Origin: Paludibacteraceae bacterium
GTDB taxonomy: Bacteria; Bacteroidota; Bacteroidia; Bacteroidales; Paludibacteraceae
Length of the DNA: 39,402 bases
Direction of reading: 5' to 3'
NCBI GenBank assembly: GCA_024689005.1
Contig: JAILDU010000033.1
Coordinates: forward strand, 1 to 39,402
Below are positions 19,316 through 28,019 of this stretch, in pieces. A program made the translations under genes and the position numbers. The stretch's first letter is position 1, and each line of letters begins with the position of its first letter. The notes below the pieces were generated by a model that was not told the origin of the DNA, ran no database searches, and was given only the letters and a program-made list of their open reading frames with translations.

Positions 19316-19780
19316 TTATGCACCAAATTTGCATGCTTGCAACATGTTCTGCATCATCGAGATTATGGAGGAAGGTCCATCGCCACCCGGCACAGGAGTG
19401 AAAAACTCCGCTTTCGGCTCTTCGGCTCCGACATCCTTGCGATAATCTATTGCGCTCAACAAGTGCTGTTTGTTTAGGTGGTGAGGCAACGGGAACTGAA
19501 AAATGAATCCGTCAAATCTGGAGTCATTGTTGAGCCGTTGAATCTCTGTCTGCAAAGTTTGTTCGGTGATATATTCCGAGTAAGATATTTGTTCCGCTTC
19601 TATTCCCACTTCCTCGCAAGCCTTTATTTTTCTTGCCACAAAGCCATCCAACAGCGGATAATTACCCACCGTTACAATCGCCAAATGCGGAGCACGCATA
19701 CCTTTTTCTTTCAGTATGGCAATCTCGTTGCGCAACTCTGCACTCTTCTCTGCTGCATCTTTTTCTCCGTTTATATACAT
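19316..19780 (-). CDS. internally deleted FolD-like protein (N-terminal domain plus C-terminal PGGxGP helix, no Rossmann domain)
   Basis: PHLAIVTVGNYP, FVARKIKACEEVGI, DGFIFQFPLPHHLNKQHLLSAIDYRKDV, then directly EPKAEFFTPVPGGDGPSSIISMMQNML; 154 aa, about half a usual FolD. Confidence 0.85.
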   Translation of the reverse strand: MYINGEKDAAEKSAELRNEIAILKEKGMRAPHLAIVTVGNYPLLDGFVARKIKACEEVGIEAEQISYSEYITEQTLQTEIQRLNNDSRFDGFIFQFPLPHHLNKQHLLSAIDYRKDVGAEEPKAEFFTPVPGGDGPSSIISMMQNMLQACKFGA

Positions 19781-19783
19781 TTC

Positions 19784-21082
19784 TTATCGTCTCTTCATTT
19801 GTTGTACTTTCTTCATCATCTTGCTGGTCTGTTCAAATTGCTTAATAAAGCGGTTCAGCTCTACGATGCTCACACCGGAACCCTTGGCAATACGATCTTT
19901 GCGGCTTCCGTTCAGCAACGCAGGATTTGAACGCTCTGCCGGTGTCATCGAGTTGATCATTGCCTCTATGGGTTTGAATGCGTCATCGCTTACCTCCACG
20001 CCCTTCAGTGCTTTGTCCATGCCCGGTATCATACCCATCAGGTCCTTCATCGAACCCATCTTCTTAATCTGATTGAGTTGGGCAATAAAGTCGTTGAAAT
20101 CGAATTGATTCTTGGCTATCTTCTTACTGATGCGGCGTGCTTCCTCCTCGTCATATTGCTCTTGCGCGCGCTCCACGAGGCTGACCACGTCACCCATTCC
20201 CAATATACGATCTGCCATTCGGGCCGGATGGAACACATCCAGTGCCTCCATCTTCTCGCCTGTTCCGATAAACTTGATAGGTTTGTTTACCACTGAGCGG
20301 ATGGACAATGCGGCACCGCCGCGCGCATCACCGTCCAATTTTGTCAGTACTACACCGTCGAAATCAATGCGGTCGTTAAACTCCTTAGCGGTATTGACTG
20401 CATCTTGTCCGGTCATCGCATCCACCACAAAGAGTGTCTCGCTCGGAGTGATTGCCTGCTTGATAGCTGCTATCTCTTGCATCATCTGCTCATCAACAGC
20501 CAAACGACCTGCTGTATCCACAATCACCACGTCATAACCGAATTTCTTCGCCTCGGTGATAGCCTCTTGGGCTTTCTTCACCGGGTTGCTTTCGCCCTCG
20601 CCCAGATAAACTTTTGCATTGATCTGCTCGCCCAGTACACGCAATTGTTCGATGGCTGCAGGACGATACACGTCGCAAGCCACCAACATAACTTTCTTAT
20701 TCTTCTTGGTTTGCAGCCAGTTGGCCAATTTGCTGGCAAAGGTGGTCTTACCTGAACCTTGCAGACCGGACATCAATATGACGGCAGGACTACCTTTCAG
20801 GTTCAACTCTTGTGCCTCACCGCCCATCAACGCAGCCAATTCATCGTGAGTAATCTTCACCATCAATTGACCCGGACGAACACTCGTCATCACGTTCTGA
20901 CCCAGTGCTTTTTCCTTCACTTGGTCGGTAAACTGCTTCGCCGTCTTGTAGTTAACATCGGCCTCCAACAGTGCTTTACGGATGTCTTTGACGGTCTCCG
21001 CAATATTGATTTCGGTAATTCGCCCTTCACCCTTCAGGATCTTAAACGAGCGCTCCAGTCTTTCTGATAAATTGTCAAACAT
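19784..21082 (-). CDS. ffh: signal recognition particle protein Ffh
   Basis: LQGSGKTTFASKLA, DVYRPAAIEQL, VDTAGRLAVDEQMM, TKLDGDARGGAALSI, M-domain KKMGSMKDLMGMIPGM. Confidence 0.98.
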   Translation of the reverse strand: MFDNLSERLERSFKILKGEGRITEINIAETVKDIRKALLEADVNYKTAKQFTDQVKEKALGQNVMTSVRPGQLMVKITHDELAALMGGEAQELNLKGSPAVILMSGLQGSGKTTFASKLANWLQTKKNKKVMLVACDVYRPAAIEQLRVLGEQINAKVYLGEGESNPVKKAQEAITEAKKFGYDVVIVDTAGRLAVDEQMMQEIAAIKQAITPSETLFVVDAMTGQDAVNTAKEFNDRIDFDGVVLTKLDGDARGGAALSIRSVVNKPIKFIGTGEKMEALDVFHPARMADRILGMGDVVSLVERAQEQYDEEEARRISKKIAKNQFDFNDFIAQLNQIKKMGSMKDLMGMIPGMDKALKGVEVSDDAFKPIEAMINSMTPAERSNPALLNGSRKDRIAKGSGVSIVELNRFIKQFEQTSKMMKKVQQMKRR

Positions 21083-21106
21083 ACTAATCCTTTATAAAAT
21101 TGGGCG

Positions 21107-21138
21107 CAAAATTACTAAAAAAAAATGATATACACAAG
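21107..21138 (-). promoter_or_regulatory. Bacteroidota-type promoter upstream of ffh (CTTG-N20-TAATTTTG)
   Basis: Minus-strand CTTG (21135-21138), 20-nt spacer, TAATTTTG (21107-21114). Confidence 0.7.
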
Positions 21139-21331
21139 AAAAAACGACATAAATAATCATTCGAAATACGTGTATATCAAAAACAATCGAACCTCTGTTC
21201 CATATATGCATCTAATTGATATCGAACTTGCATCGAACTCATTCCGAGTCAATCCTAGACAATACAGCGGTTAATCAGCACTCTTTAGCTACTCTTGCTT
21301 TGTTCATTTTTTGACGAAAAAAATTCCTATG

Positions 21332-21363
21332 TTTGCATATTTCAAAAAAATGTATTACCTTTG
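21332..21363 (+). promoter_or_regulatory. Bacteroidota-type promoter upstream of the ABC permease (TTTG-N20-TACCTTTG)
   Basis: TTTG 21332-21335, TACCTTTG 21356-21363. Confidence 0.75.
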
Positions 21364-21382
21364 CACTCAAATTTGACTTAAC

Positions 21383-22249
21383 ATGGAAGAAAAATTGCAC
21401 AACGAGCAAGAGTGGACGACTGTCATTAAGCCGAAAAACAAACTGCTCAGCGTTGATTTCAAGGAGATATGGCGTTATCGCGACCTGATGATGCTCTTTG
21501 TTAAGCGCAATATCATTACGCAGTACAAGCAGACCATTCTCGGACCGCTTTGGTTCCTCATTCAGCCGCTCATGACTACTGTCATGTATATGGTTGTTTT
21601 CGGAGGGATTGCTAAGATTTCTACCGATGGAATGCCTCAACCTTTGTTCTACTTGGCAGGTATCTGTTTTTGGCAGTATTTCTCCGATTGTTTGAACAAG
21701 ACCAGCAATACGTTTGTTAGCAATGCCGGCATCTTTGGTAAGGTCTATTTCCCTCGTTTGGTTAGTCCGCTGAGCGATGTTATTAGCAATCTTGTGCGGT
21801 TTGCCATCCAGTTCGGTCTCTTCGCCGTTGTTTATGCGTACTACGTCATCTTCACCGATGTACATGTTTGCCCTAATTGGTATGCGTTGCTTTTCCCTGT
21901 TCTGGTAATTATGCTTGCCGGATTAGCTCTCGGATTTGGTATCTTATTCTCCAGCATGACTACCAAATACCGCGATTTGCAACTTCTGCTCAGTTTCTTC
22001 GTCAGCCTTTGGATGTACGCTACGCCTGTCATCTATCCGCTGTCCACTATTACAAACGAAAAAGTGCTGCTTATCATGAAACTCAATCCGCTCACGGGTA
22101 TCATTGAGTTCTTCAAGTATGGTTTTCTTGGCGTCGGATGTCACGACTGGTGGATGTTGGGATATAGTTTTGCCTTCATGGTAGTTCTGCTGGCTATCGG
22201 CATCGTTGTCTTCAACAAGGTTCAACGCTCCTTCATGGATACAGTCTAA
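21383..22249 (+). CDS. ABC-2 type polysaccharide/polyol-phosphate export permease (Wzm/TagG-like)
   Basis: LFVKRNIITQYKQTILGPLWFLIQPLMTTVMYMVVFGGIAKI; YATPVIYPLS; KLNPLTGIIEFFKYG. Confidence 0.93.
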   Translation: MEEKLHNEQEWTTVIKPKNKLLSVDFKEIWRYRDLMMLFVKRNIITQYKQTILGPLWFLIQPLMTTVMYMVVFGGIAKISTDGMPQPLFYLAGICFWQYFSDCLNKTSNTFVSNAGIFGKVYFPRLVSPLSDVISNLVRFAIQFGLFAVVYAYYVIFTDVHVCPNWYALLFPVLVIMLAGLALGFGILFSSMTTKYRDLQLLLSFFVSLWMYATPVIYPLSTITNEKVLLIMKLNPLTGIIEFFKYGFLGVGCHDWWMLGYSFAFMVVLLAIGIVVFNKVQRSFMDTV

Positions 22250-22273
22250 GTCTCTTTCGGATTTTGTCTTACT

Positions 22274-23218
22274 ATGATACTCTACCCTAACTGCAAAATC
22301 AATCTTGGTCTGCGCGTTATCCGTAAGCGCGAAGATGGCTATCACGATCTGGAAACGGTCTTCGTGCCTATCTACGGCCTGCACGATGAATTGGAGGTCA
22401 CTACTCTTGACGATCATTCTCAGCCTTCTGTTATCCGTTTTCAGCAAGAAGGAATTACCGTTGATTGTGCTCCGGAAGATAATCTGATAGTCAAATGCTA
22501 TCGCCTGATGGCTACCAAGTATCCGCAGATTGGTAGTGTATCTGTGCGTTTTCGCAAGAATATTCCTTTTGGAGCCGGATTGGGAGGTGGTAGCAGCGAT
22601 GCAGCACACATGGCTCTCGCGCTCAATGACTTATTCTCTCTTGGTCTAAGTCACGAACAATTGGCTAACGATGTGCGTCCGCTTGGTGCCGATTGTCCTT
22701 TCTTCATATACAACACACCTTGCTACGCCGAAGGTATAGGAGACCTATTATCTCCTATCGACTTAGATATGAGCAGTTTGCGTATCCTGATGATTAAACC
22801 CGATGAAGGTGTTTCCACGCGCGAAGCATATAGCGGCATCATCCGTCATCCGGAAGTTACCGGACAAATCAGAGAACTGGTCATGCCTGACGTTCAAGAC
22901 GCCTTGTCAATTAAACAGGCCGACATGCTCAATACGCAAGCCGGACAATTGCCCTGCAGAGATATTCTCTCACAGCACGGCGATTGTTTCATCAACGATT
23001 TTGAGCAGACTGTATTCCCGCTTCACCCGACCATCGCGCATATTAAGCAACGCTTACTCGATGCAGGCGCATTGTATGCCGGCATGTCCGGCAGTGGTTC
23101 AACTGTTTACGGTTTTTTTGAGGACGATGCGGAAGGTCGTTCCTTGACCGGGCTGAGAATGCTTGAGAAGGAGTTTGCCGCCATGATATTGCTCAACGAT
23201 ACGCTTGCTAAGAGGTAA
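22274..23218 (+). CDS. ispE: 4-diphosphocytidyl-2-C-methyl-D-erythritol kinase
   Basis: CKINLGLRVIRKREDGYHDLETVF, IPFGAGLGGGSSDAA, GADCPFF, AGMSGSGSTVYGFF. Confidence 0.96.
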   Translation: MILYPNCKINLGLRVIRKREDGYHDLETVFVPIYGLHDELEVTTLDDHSQPSVIRFQQEGITVDCAPEDNLIVKCYRLMATKYPQIGSVSVRFRKNIPFGAGLGGGSSDAAHMALALNDLFSLGLSHEQLANDVRPLGADCPFFIYNTPCYAEGIGDLLSPIDLDMSSLRILMIKPDEGVSTREAYSGIIRHPEVTGQIRELVMPDVQDALSIKQADMLNTQAGQLPCRDILSQHGDCFINDFEQTVFPLHPTIAHIKQRLLDAGALYAGMSGSGSTVYGFFEDDAEGRSLTGLRMLEKEFAAMILLNDTLAKR

Positions 23219-24226
23219 ACCCAAACCCCAACCTCTTTCTTTGGTTGTAAAACCTGCATTAAAGATTCGACGTTGAGTCTTTGTGTCCATACCTTTGCCC
23301 GTATCGGTTATGTCAAGCATCAGTTCGTTTTCATTCTCATGTATCTGTAGTACTATCAATCCTGCGCCAGACATAGCGTCCACAGCATTCTTGAGTAGAT
23401 TCTCTACTACCCATTGCATGAGCGGAGCATTCAATCTGACTATGCGACTAACGCCCTGCAGACTATCTGCATCTATTCGAACCTTACTGCTTACGCGCGA
23501 ACGCATATATGCTATGGCATTGCTGATCACTTCCACCCAATCGGCTTCAACCAGTTCAGGTTCACTACCTATCTTCTGAAATCGGTCGGCTATCATCTGC
23601 AGACGATCTATATCCTTGCGCATCTGCGGCACATATGGGTCGGTAGGATATTGCTCAGCCAGCAGTTGTTGCCATGCATTGAGAGACGAGATAGGAGTTC
23701 CCAACTGGTGTGCTGTCTCCTTGCTCAAACCTACCCATAGCATATTCTGCTCACTACGTTGTGCGGTCAGCATTACTATTACGGCTATCACAATAAAGAT
23801 GAAGATGAGCGCGAACTGTGCATAGGGAACATAACGCAGACGAGTCAGCAGATTGCTGTCTTCCCAGTATATATACTGCGTCATGTTTTCGTCTATCTTC
23901 AGTTCTATTGGACCGTGCTGTTTATTGGTGAGCACTTGACCATTAACGATAGGTTTTTCAACATTACGGCTGGCTATCACCCTATCCTCTTCGTCACATA
24001 TATACACTGGAATGGTAGTGTTTCCCTCTATGATGGACAATGCAAAATCAATGTCATCATCTTCGTCTGCCAAAACCAATTGTTGTTCTGCTTCAGCCCA
24101 CACAGACATATTGCGTTGTTCTTCTTGCTGCAGTTGGCGTGCCAGATTATTGGTAAATAGAACGGAGATAGCGACGATGATCATCGCTATCCCCAATACT
24201 ACAGTTCCTATTTTTCTATTGTTCAT
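23099..24226 (-). CDS. membrane sensor histidine kinase
   Basis: N-terminal TM, extracytoplasmic domain, second TM; KETAHQLGTPISSL H-box, LLKNAVDAM N-box, DITDTGKGM, GWGLGLPLSKRIVEQYHGG. Confidence 0.93.
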   Translation of the reverse strand: MNNRKIGTVVLGIAMIIVAISVLFTNNLARQLQQEEQRNMSVWAEAEQQLVLADEDDDIDFALSIIEGNTTIPVYICDEEDRVIASRNVEKPIVNGQVLTNKQHGPIELKIDENMTQYIYWEDSNLLTRLRYVPYAQFALIFIFIVIAVIVMLTAQRSEQNMLWVGLSKETAHQLGTPISSLNAWQQLLAEQYPTDPYVPQMRKDIDRLQMIADRFQKIGSEPELVEADWVEVISNAIAYMRSRVSSKVRIDADSLQGVSRIVRLNAPLMQWVVENLLKNAVDAMSGAGLIVLQIHENENELMLDITDTGKGMDTKTQRRIFNAGFTTKERGWGLGLPLSKRIVEQYHGGKLLLKHSQPGQGTTFRIVLKKTVNS

Positions 24227-24253
24227 GTGTTATCGATGGTATTTATGCCTTGT

Positions 24254-25429
24254 TTATCCAAGCATGGTCAGCAATACACCGGCTGCAACTGCAGAACCGA
24301 TTACACCGGCCACATTCGGTCCCATGGCATGCATGAGCAGGAAGTTGGACGGATTCTCCTCTTGACCGACCGTCTGGCTCACACGTGCTGCCATCGGCAC
24401 TGCCGACACACCTGCTGAACCAATCAGCGGATTGATCTTCTCCTTCAAGAAAAGATTCATAAATTTAGCCAATAGCACACCACCGGCACTTCCCAATCCG
24501 AAGGCAACAATACCCATAGCCAAAATCATCAGTGTTTGCCAATTCAGGAAACTGCTTGCTGTAGCCGTCGCACCGACAGACAAACCGAGAAAGATGACTA
24601 CTATATTCATCAACTCGTTCTGAGCAGTCTTGCTCAAACGATCCACTACTCCGCACTCTTTCATCAAGTTACCTAACATCAGGCAGCCTATCAGTGGGGC
24701 TGCATCAGGCAGAATGAGTGCTACAATAGCTGTGATGATTATCGGGAATACAATCTTCTCCGTCTTGCTGACAGGACGCAATTGTCCCATCTTGATTGCA
24801 CGCTCCTTCTTGGTTGTCAGCGCACGCATGATTGGCGGCTGAATAACCGGCACAAGAGCCATATAACTATATGCTGCTATAGCAATTGGGCCAAGCAAAT
24901 GAGGCGCCAACTTTGATGTCAAAAAAATACTGGTTGGACCATCTGCGCCACCAATAATTCCTATTGATCCTGCTTCTGCCGGAGTGAATCCCAACGCATT
25001 AGCACAGAGGAAAGTAACGAATATTCCTATCTGCGCAGCTGCGCCCAGAATGAGCGATTTAGGGTTCGCAATCAGCGGACCGAAATCTGTCATTGCGCCC
25101 ACTCCGATGAAGATGAGGCACGGATAGACACCGGCTTTCACACCTATATATAATACGTCTAACAGGCCAGCGCCCTTTAATATGGCTCCGTAAGAGTGAT
25201 ATGCGGGGCTCTCCGGATCAAGGAAAGCTGACCACAATTCGCTATGGAACATACCGGCTCCCGGCAGGTTGGTGAGCAACATACCAAATGCGATAGGCAG
25301 CAACAACAGCGGCTCGTATTTCTTATGTATTGCCAGGAAGAGCAGGAAGAAGCTGACCAACAGCATAATTCCTTGCTGCCAAGTCATTTGCATGAAGCCC
25401 ATTCCTTGGAAAAAATCCGCAATATTCAT
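24254..25429 (-). CDS. mmdB: Na+-translocating decarboxylase beta subunit (methylmalonyl-CoA/oxaloacetate type)
   Basis: [71 protein letters not shown]. Confidence 0.92.
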   Translation of the reverse strand: MNIADFFQGMGFMQMTWQQGIMLLVSFFLLFLAIHKKYEPLLLLPIAFGMLLTNLPGAGMFHSELWSAFLDPESPAYHSYGAILKGAGLLDVLYIGVKAGVYPCLIFIGVGAMTDFGPLIANPKSLILGAAAQIGIFVTFLCANALGFTPAEAGSIGIIGGADGPTSIFLTSKLAPHLLGPIAIAAYSYMALVPVIQPPIMRALTTKKERAIKMGQLRPVSKTEKIVFPIIITAIVALILPDAAPLIGCLMLGNLMKECGVVDRLSKTAQNELMNIVVIFLGLSVGATATASSFLNWQTLMILAMGIVAFGLGSAGGVLLAKFMNLFLKEKINPLIGSAGVSAVPMAARVSQTVGQEENPSNFLLMHAMGPNVAGVIGSAVAAGVLLTMLG

Positions 25430-25474
25430 TGAGTCTTTGAATCCTTAAATGATAAATCTTTGAATTCTCACTTC

Positions 25475-25927
25475 TTATCCAAGTACGATGAGGACGTCGT
25501 CTTGCATTACGTTTTGTCCGGCAGAAACAAGGATCTGTTTAACAGTACCATCCTGCTCAGCCATAACGGCATTCTCCATCTTCATTGACTCCAGTGTCAG
25601 CAGAGTGTCGCCTTTCTTGATAGCCTGACCTTCGCTAACGAGCACTTTGATAATGCTACCCGGCAGCGGGCTCTTCACTTTGACACCATCAGCAGGAGCT
25701 GCAGATGTAGCCTGTGCTGGCTGTTGTGCTGGCGCAGGAGCCGCCTTAGGTGCAGCAGGGGTTGCTGCCTGTGCCGGTGCTGCAGGTTTCGGAGCTACGG
25801 TGGTCGGTTTCTCGGTCTCTACTTGATAAGTCTTGCCATTGACGGTTACGTTGGTCTTGCCGCCTGCTATTTCTTCTACTGCGCACTTATACTCGGTGCC
25901 GTTAATCTTGAAAGAAAAATTTTTCAT
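25475..25927 (-). CDS. mmdC: biotin carboxyl carrier (gamma) subunit with Ala/Pro-rich linker
   Basis: ESMKMENAVMAEQDGTVKQILVSAGQNV biotinyl domain; APAQAATPAAPKAAPAPAQQ linker. Confidence 0.9.
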   Translation of the reverse strand: MKNFSFKINGTEYKCAVEEIAGGKTNVTVNGKTYQVETEKPTTVAPKPAAPAQAATPAAPKAAPAPAQQPAQATSAAPADGVKVKSPLPGSIIKVLVSEGQAIKKGDTLLTLESMKMENAVMAEQDGTVKQILVSAGQNVMQDDVLIVLG

Positions 25928-25970
25928 TGTGTTGTTTTTGTTATTGATTGGGGAGTCCCAAATAAGTTCA

Positions 25971-26276
25971 TTAAAATCCTACGTTGTTTAACCCTAAAGC
26001 CTTGTCGTTCCAAACGGTAGAACGCGACTGTGAATTGATCACAGAGGCCGGTTTATCGTGGTTCATCTCTTTGAACAGGTACATAGCCATTGCGACAGCG
26101 GCTTTCTCGCCACCTTGCGGATGCTCGTTCTTGTCTTTTTGAGCCTTGTCTATCTTCTGCATAATCCATCCGAATAATTGCAGAATATACACTAGGCAGA
26201 AAAGCAGTACAAGCACTATTCCAAAGCCTAGACCTGTTACTATCCAAGTTGAAGATGTTATACTCAGTAATACCAT
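25971..26276 (-). CDS. mmdD: OadG-family small membrane subunit of Na+-pumping decarboxylase
   Basis: Single N-terminal TM (GLGFGIVLVLLFCLVYIL), Lys/Glu-rich middle, operon position. Confidence 0.8.
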   Translation of the reverse strand: MVLLSITSSTWIVTGLGFGIVLVLLFCLVYILQLFGWIMQKIDKAQKDKNEHPQGGEKAAVAMAMYLFKEMNHDKPASVINSQSRSTVWNDKALGLNNVGF

Positions 26277-26295
26277 AACTATCTATGTCAATTAA

Positions 26296-27852
26296 TTACA
26301 GTGGTATATTCGAGTGCTTCTTGAGCGGGTTAGTCAGACGCTTGGTCTGCAACATCTCAAATGCGCGAATCACGCGAGCACGAGTATTGCGCGGCTCTAT
26401 AACGTCATCTATGTAGCCACGGTTAGCTGCCTGATAAGGCGATGCGAACAAGTCACGATATTCTGCCTCTTTCTCGGCAATGAATTTCTTCTTCTCTTCT
26501 TCGTTCTCGATAGCCTTGACTGCCTTTGCCTGCAGCACTCCTACAGCTCCGCTGGCTCCCATAACGGCAATCTCAGCATTGGGCCATGCATAGCACATGT
26601 CGCCACGCAACTGCTTGCAGCTCATCACAATATGACTTCCGCCGTAAGACTTACGAACGGTAACGGTCACCTTAGGCACAGTAGCCTCGCCATATGCGAA
26701 CATCAGCTTAGCTCCGTGATCAATGATACCTGCGTACTCTTGGCCTGTTCCGCACAAGAAGCCCGGTACATCAACCAAGGTGAGAATCTGAATATTGAAT
26801 GCATCGCAGAATCGAACGAAACGTGCTGCTTTGCGGCTGGCGTCACAATCCAATACACCGGCCAACCATGATGGTTGATTAGCGATGATACCTGTCGAAC
26901 GGCCGTTGAAACGTGCAAAACCGCAGATAACATTCTTTGCAAAGTCTTTGTGAACTTCCATAAAATCACCGTTATCTACGATGGTATTGATGATCTCGTG
27001 CATATCGTACGGCTTGTTCGGGTCTGCAGGAACGATCTCGTTCAGGTTATCGTCCACGCGAGTGATATCATCGTTGCACTCGTAGTGAGGTGCTTCCTCC
27101 ATGTTGTTCTGAGGAATGAAGCTAACCAGACGACGTACTTCTGCCAAGGCTGCTTCCTCTGTCGGTGCAACAAAATGAGCCACACCGGACTTGGTTGCAT
27201 GTATCTGAGCTCCACCCAGTTGCTCTACAGTAACATCTTCACCGGTAACGGCTTTCACTACTTTCGGACCGGTAATGAACATATAACTATTCTGCTCGGT
27301 CATCATGATAAAGTCAGTCAGCGCCGGGCTATAAACGGCTCCACCGGCACACGGGCCAAAGATCACGCTGATTTGCGGCACTACACCCGAAGCCAAGATA
27401 TTACGTTCGAAGATCTCTCCGTAACCGGCTAAGGCACATGCACCTTCCTGGATACGTGCTCCACCCGAGTCATTCAATCCGATGATCGGAGCGCCCATCT
27501 TCATTGCCTGATCCATGACGTTGCAGATCTTTTGTGCCATAGTCTCGCTCAGCGAACCGCCTACTACGGTCGCGTCTTGTGCAAACACAAATACCAGACG
27601 ACCATCTATGGTTCCCGATCCTACCGCTACACCGTCACCCAAGAACACCTTCTTCTCCATGCCGAAATCATGGCAACGATGGGTGAGGAACATATTGATT
27701 TCCTCGAACGAACCCTCGTCAAGCAGCATATTGATGCGCTCACGAGCGGTATAACTACCTTTGGCGCGGTGTTTCTCTACCGCTGCCTCACCGCCTCCGG
27801 ACATTGCCTTCTCACGGTTCTCAATCAGTTTGTCTAATTTAGCTTGATCCAT
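26296..27852 (-). CDS. mmdA: acyl-CoA carboxyltransferase / methylmalonyl-CoA decarboxylase alpha subunit
   Basis: MGAPIIGLNDSGGARIQEG, GPCAGGAVYSPALTDFI, LVDVPGFLCGTGQEYAGIIDHGAKLM. Confidence 0.93.
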   Translation of the reverse strand: MDQAKLDKLIENREKAMSGGGEAAVEKHRAKGSYTARERINMLLDEGSFEEINMFLTHRCHDFGMEKKVFLGDGVAVGSGTIDGRLVFVFAQDATVVGGSLSETMAQKICNVMDQAMKMGAPIIGLNDSGGARIQEGACALAGYGEIFERNILASGVVPQISVIFGPCAGGAVYSPALTDFIMMTEQNSYMFITGPKVVKAVTGEDVTVEQLGGAQIHATKSGVAHFVAPTEEAALAEVRRLVSFIPQNNMEEAPHYECNDDITRVDDNLNEIVPADPNKPYDMHEIINTIVDNGDFMEVHKDFAKNVICGFARFNGRSTGIIANQPSWLAGVLDCDASRKAARFVRFCDAFNIQILTLVDVPGFLCGTGQEYAGIIDHGAKLMFAYGEATVPKVTVTVRKSYGGSHIVMSCKQLRGDMCYAWPNAEIAVMGASGAVGVLQAKAVKAIENEEEKKKFIAEKEAEYRDLFASPYQAANRGYIDDVIEPRNTRARVIRAFEMLQTKRLTNPLKKHSNIPL

Positions 27853-27886
27853 ATTATCTATAAGTGCGTATAATCAAAAAAGCCTG

Positions 27887-27918
27887 CAAAAGTACTATTT
27901 TTTTTTGACATACGCAAG
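27887..27918 (-). promoter_or_regulatory. Bacteroidota-type promoter upstream of mmdA (CTTG-N20-TACTTTTG)
   Basis: Minus-strand CTTG (27915-27918), 20-nt spacer, TACTTTTG (27887-27894). Confidence 0.65.
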
Positions 27919-27964
27919 TGTGTGCAAATTTTTCTATTTTTTTTAGGAAAATCTGCACACACTT
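27916..27964. repeat. 11-bp perfect inverted repeat AAGTGTGTGCA...TGCACACACTT overlapping the mmdA -33 element
   Basis: Arms 27916-27926 and 27954-27964, 27-nt loop, T-run after the right arm on + strand. Confidence 0.8.
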
Positions 27965-28019
27965 TTTTCTTTGTATTCAACGTAAAATCTGCACTTTTGC
28001 TATTAATTCACGTCATATA

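Noticed and set aside
21200-21250. ATCGAAC-type short direct repeats between ffh and the permease
   Set aside because: Too short and degenerate to call a repeat family or CRISPR-like array.
21275-21865. 196-aa minus-strand ORF antisense to the ABC permease
   Set aside because: Lies across a strong promoter and the clear permease coding region; no family resemblance.
21944-22609. 221-aa minus-strand ORF across the permease/ispE junction
   Set aside because: Shadow ORF over two well-supported genes.
26314-26871. 185-aa + strand ORF antisense to mmdA
   Set aside because: Shadow ORF of a highly conserved gene.
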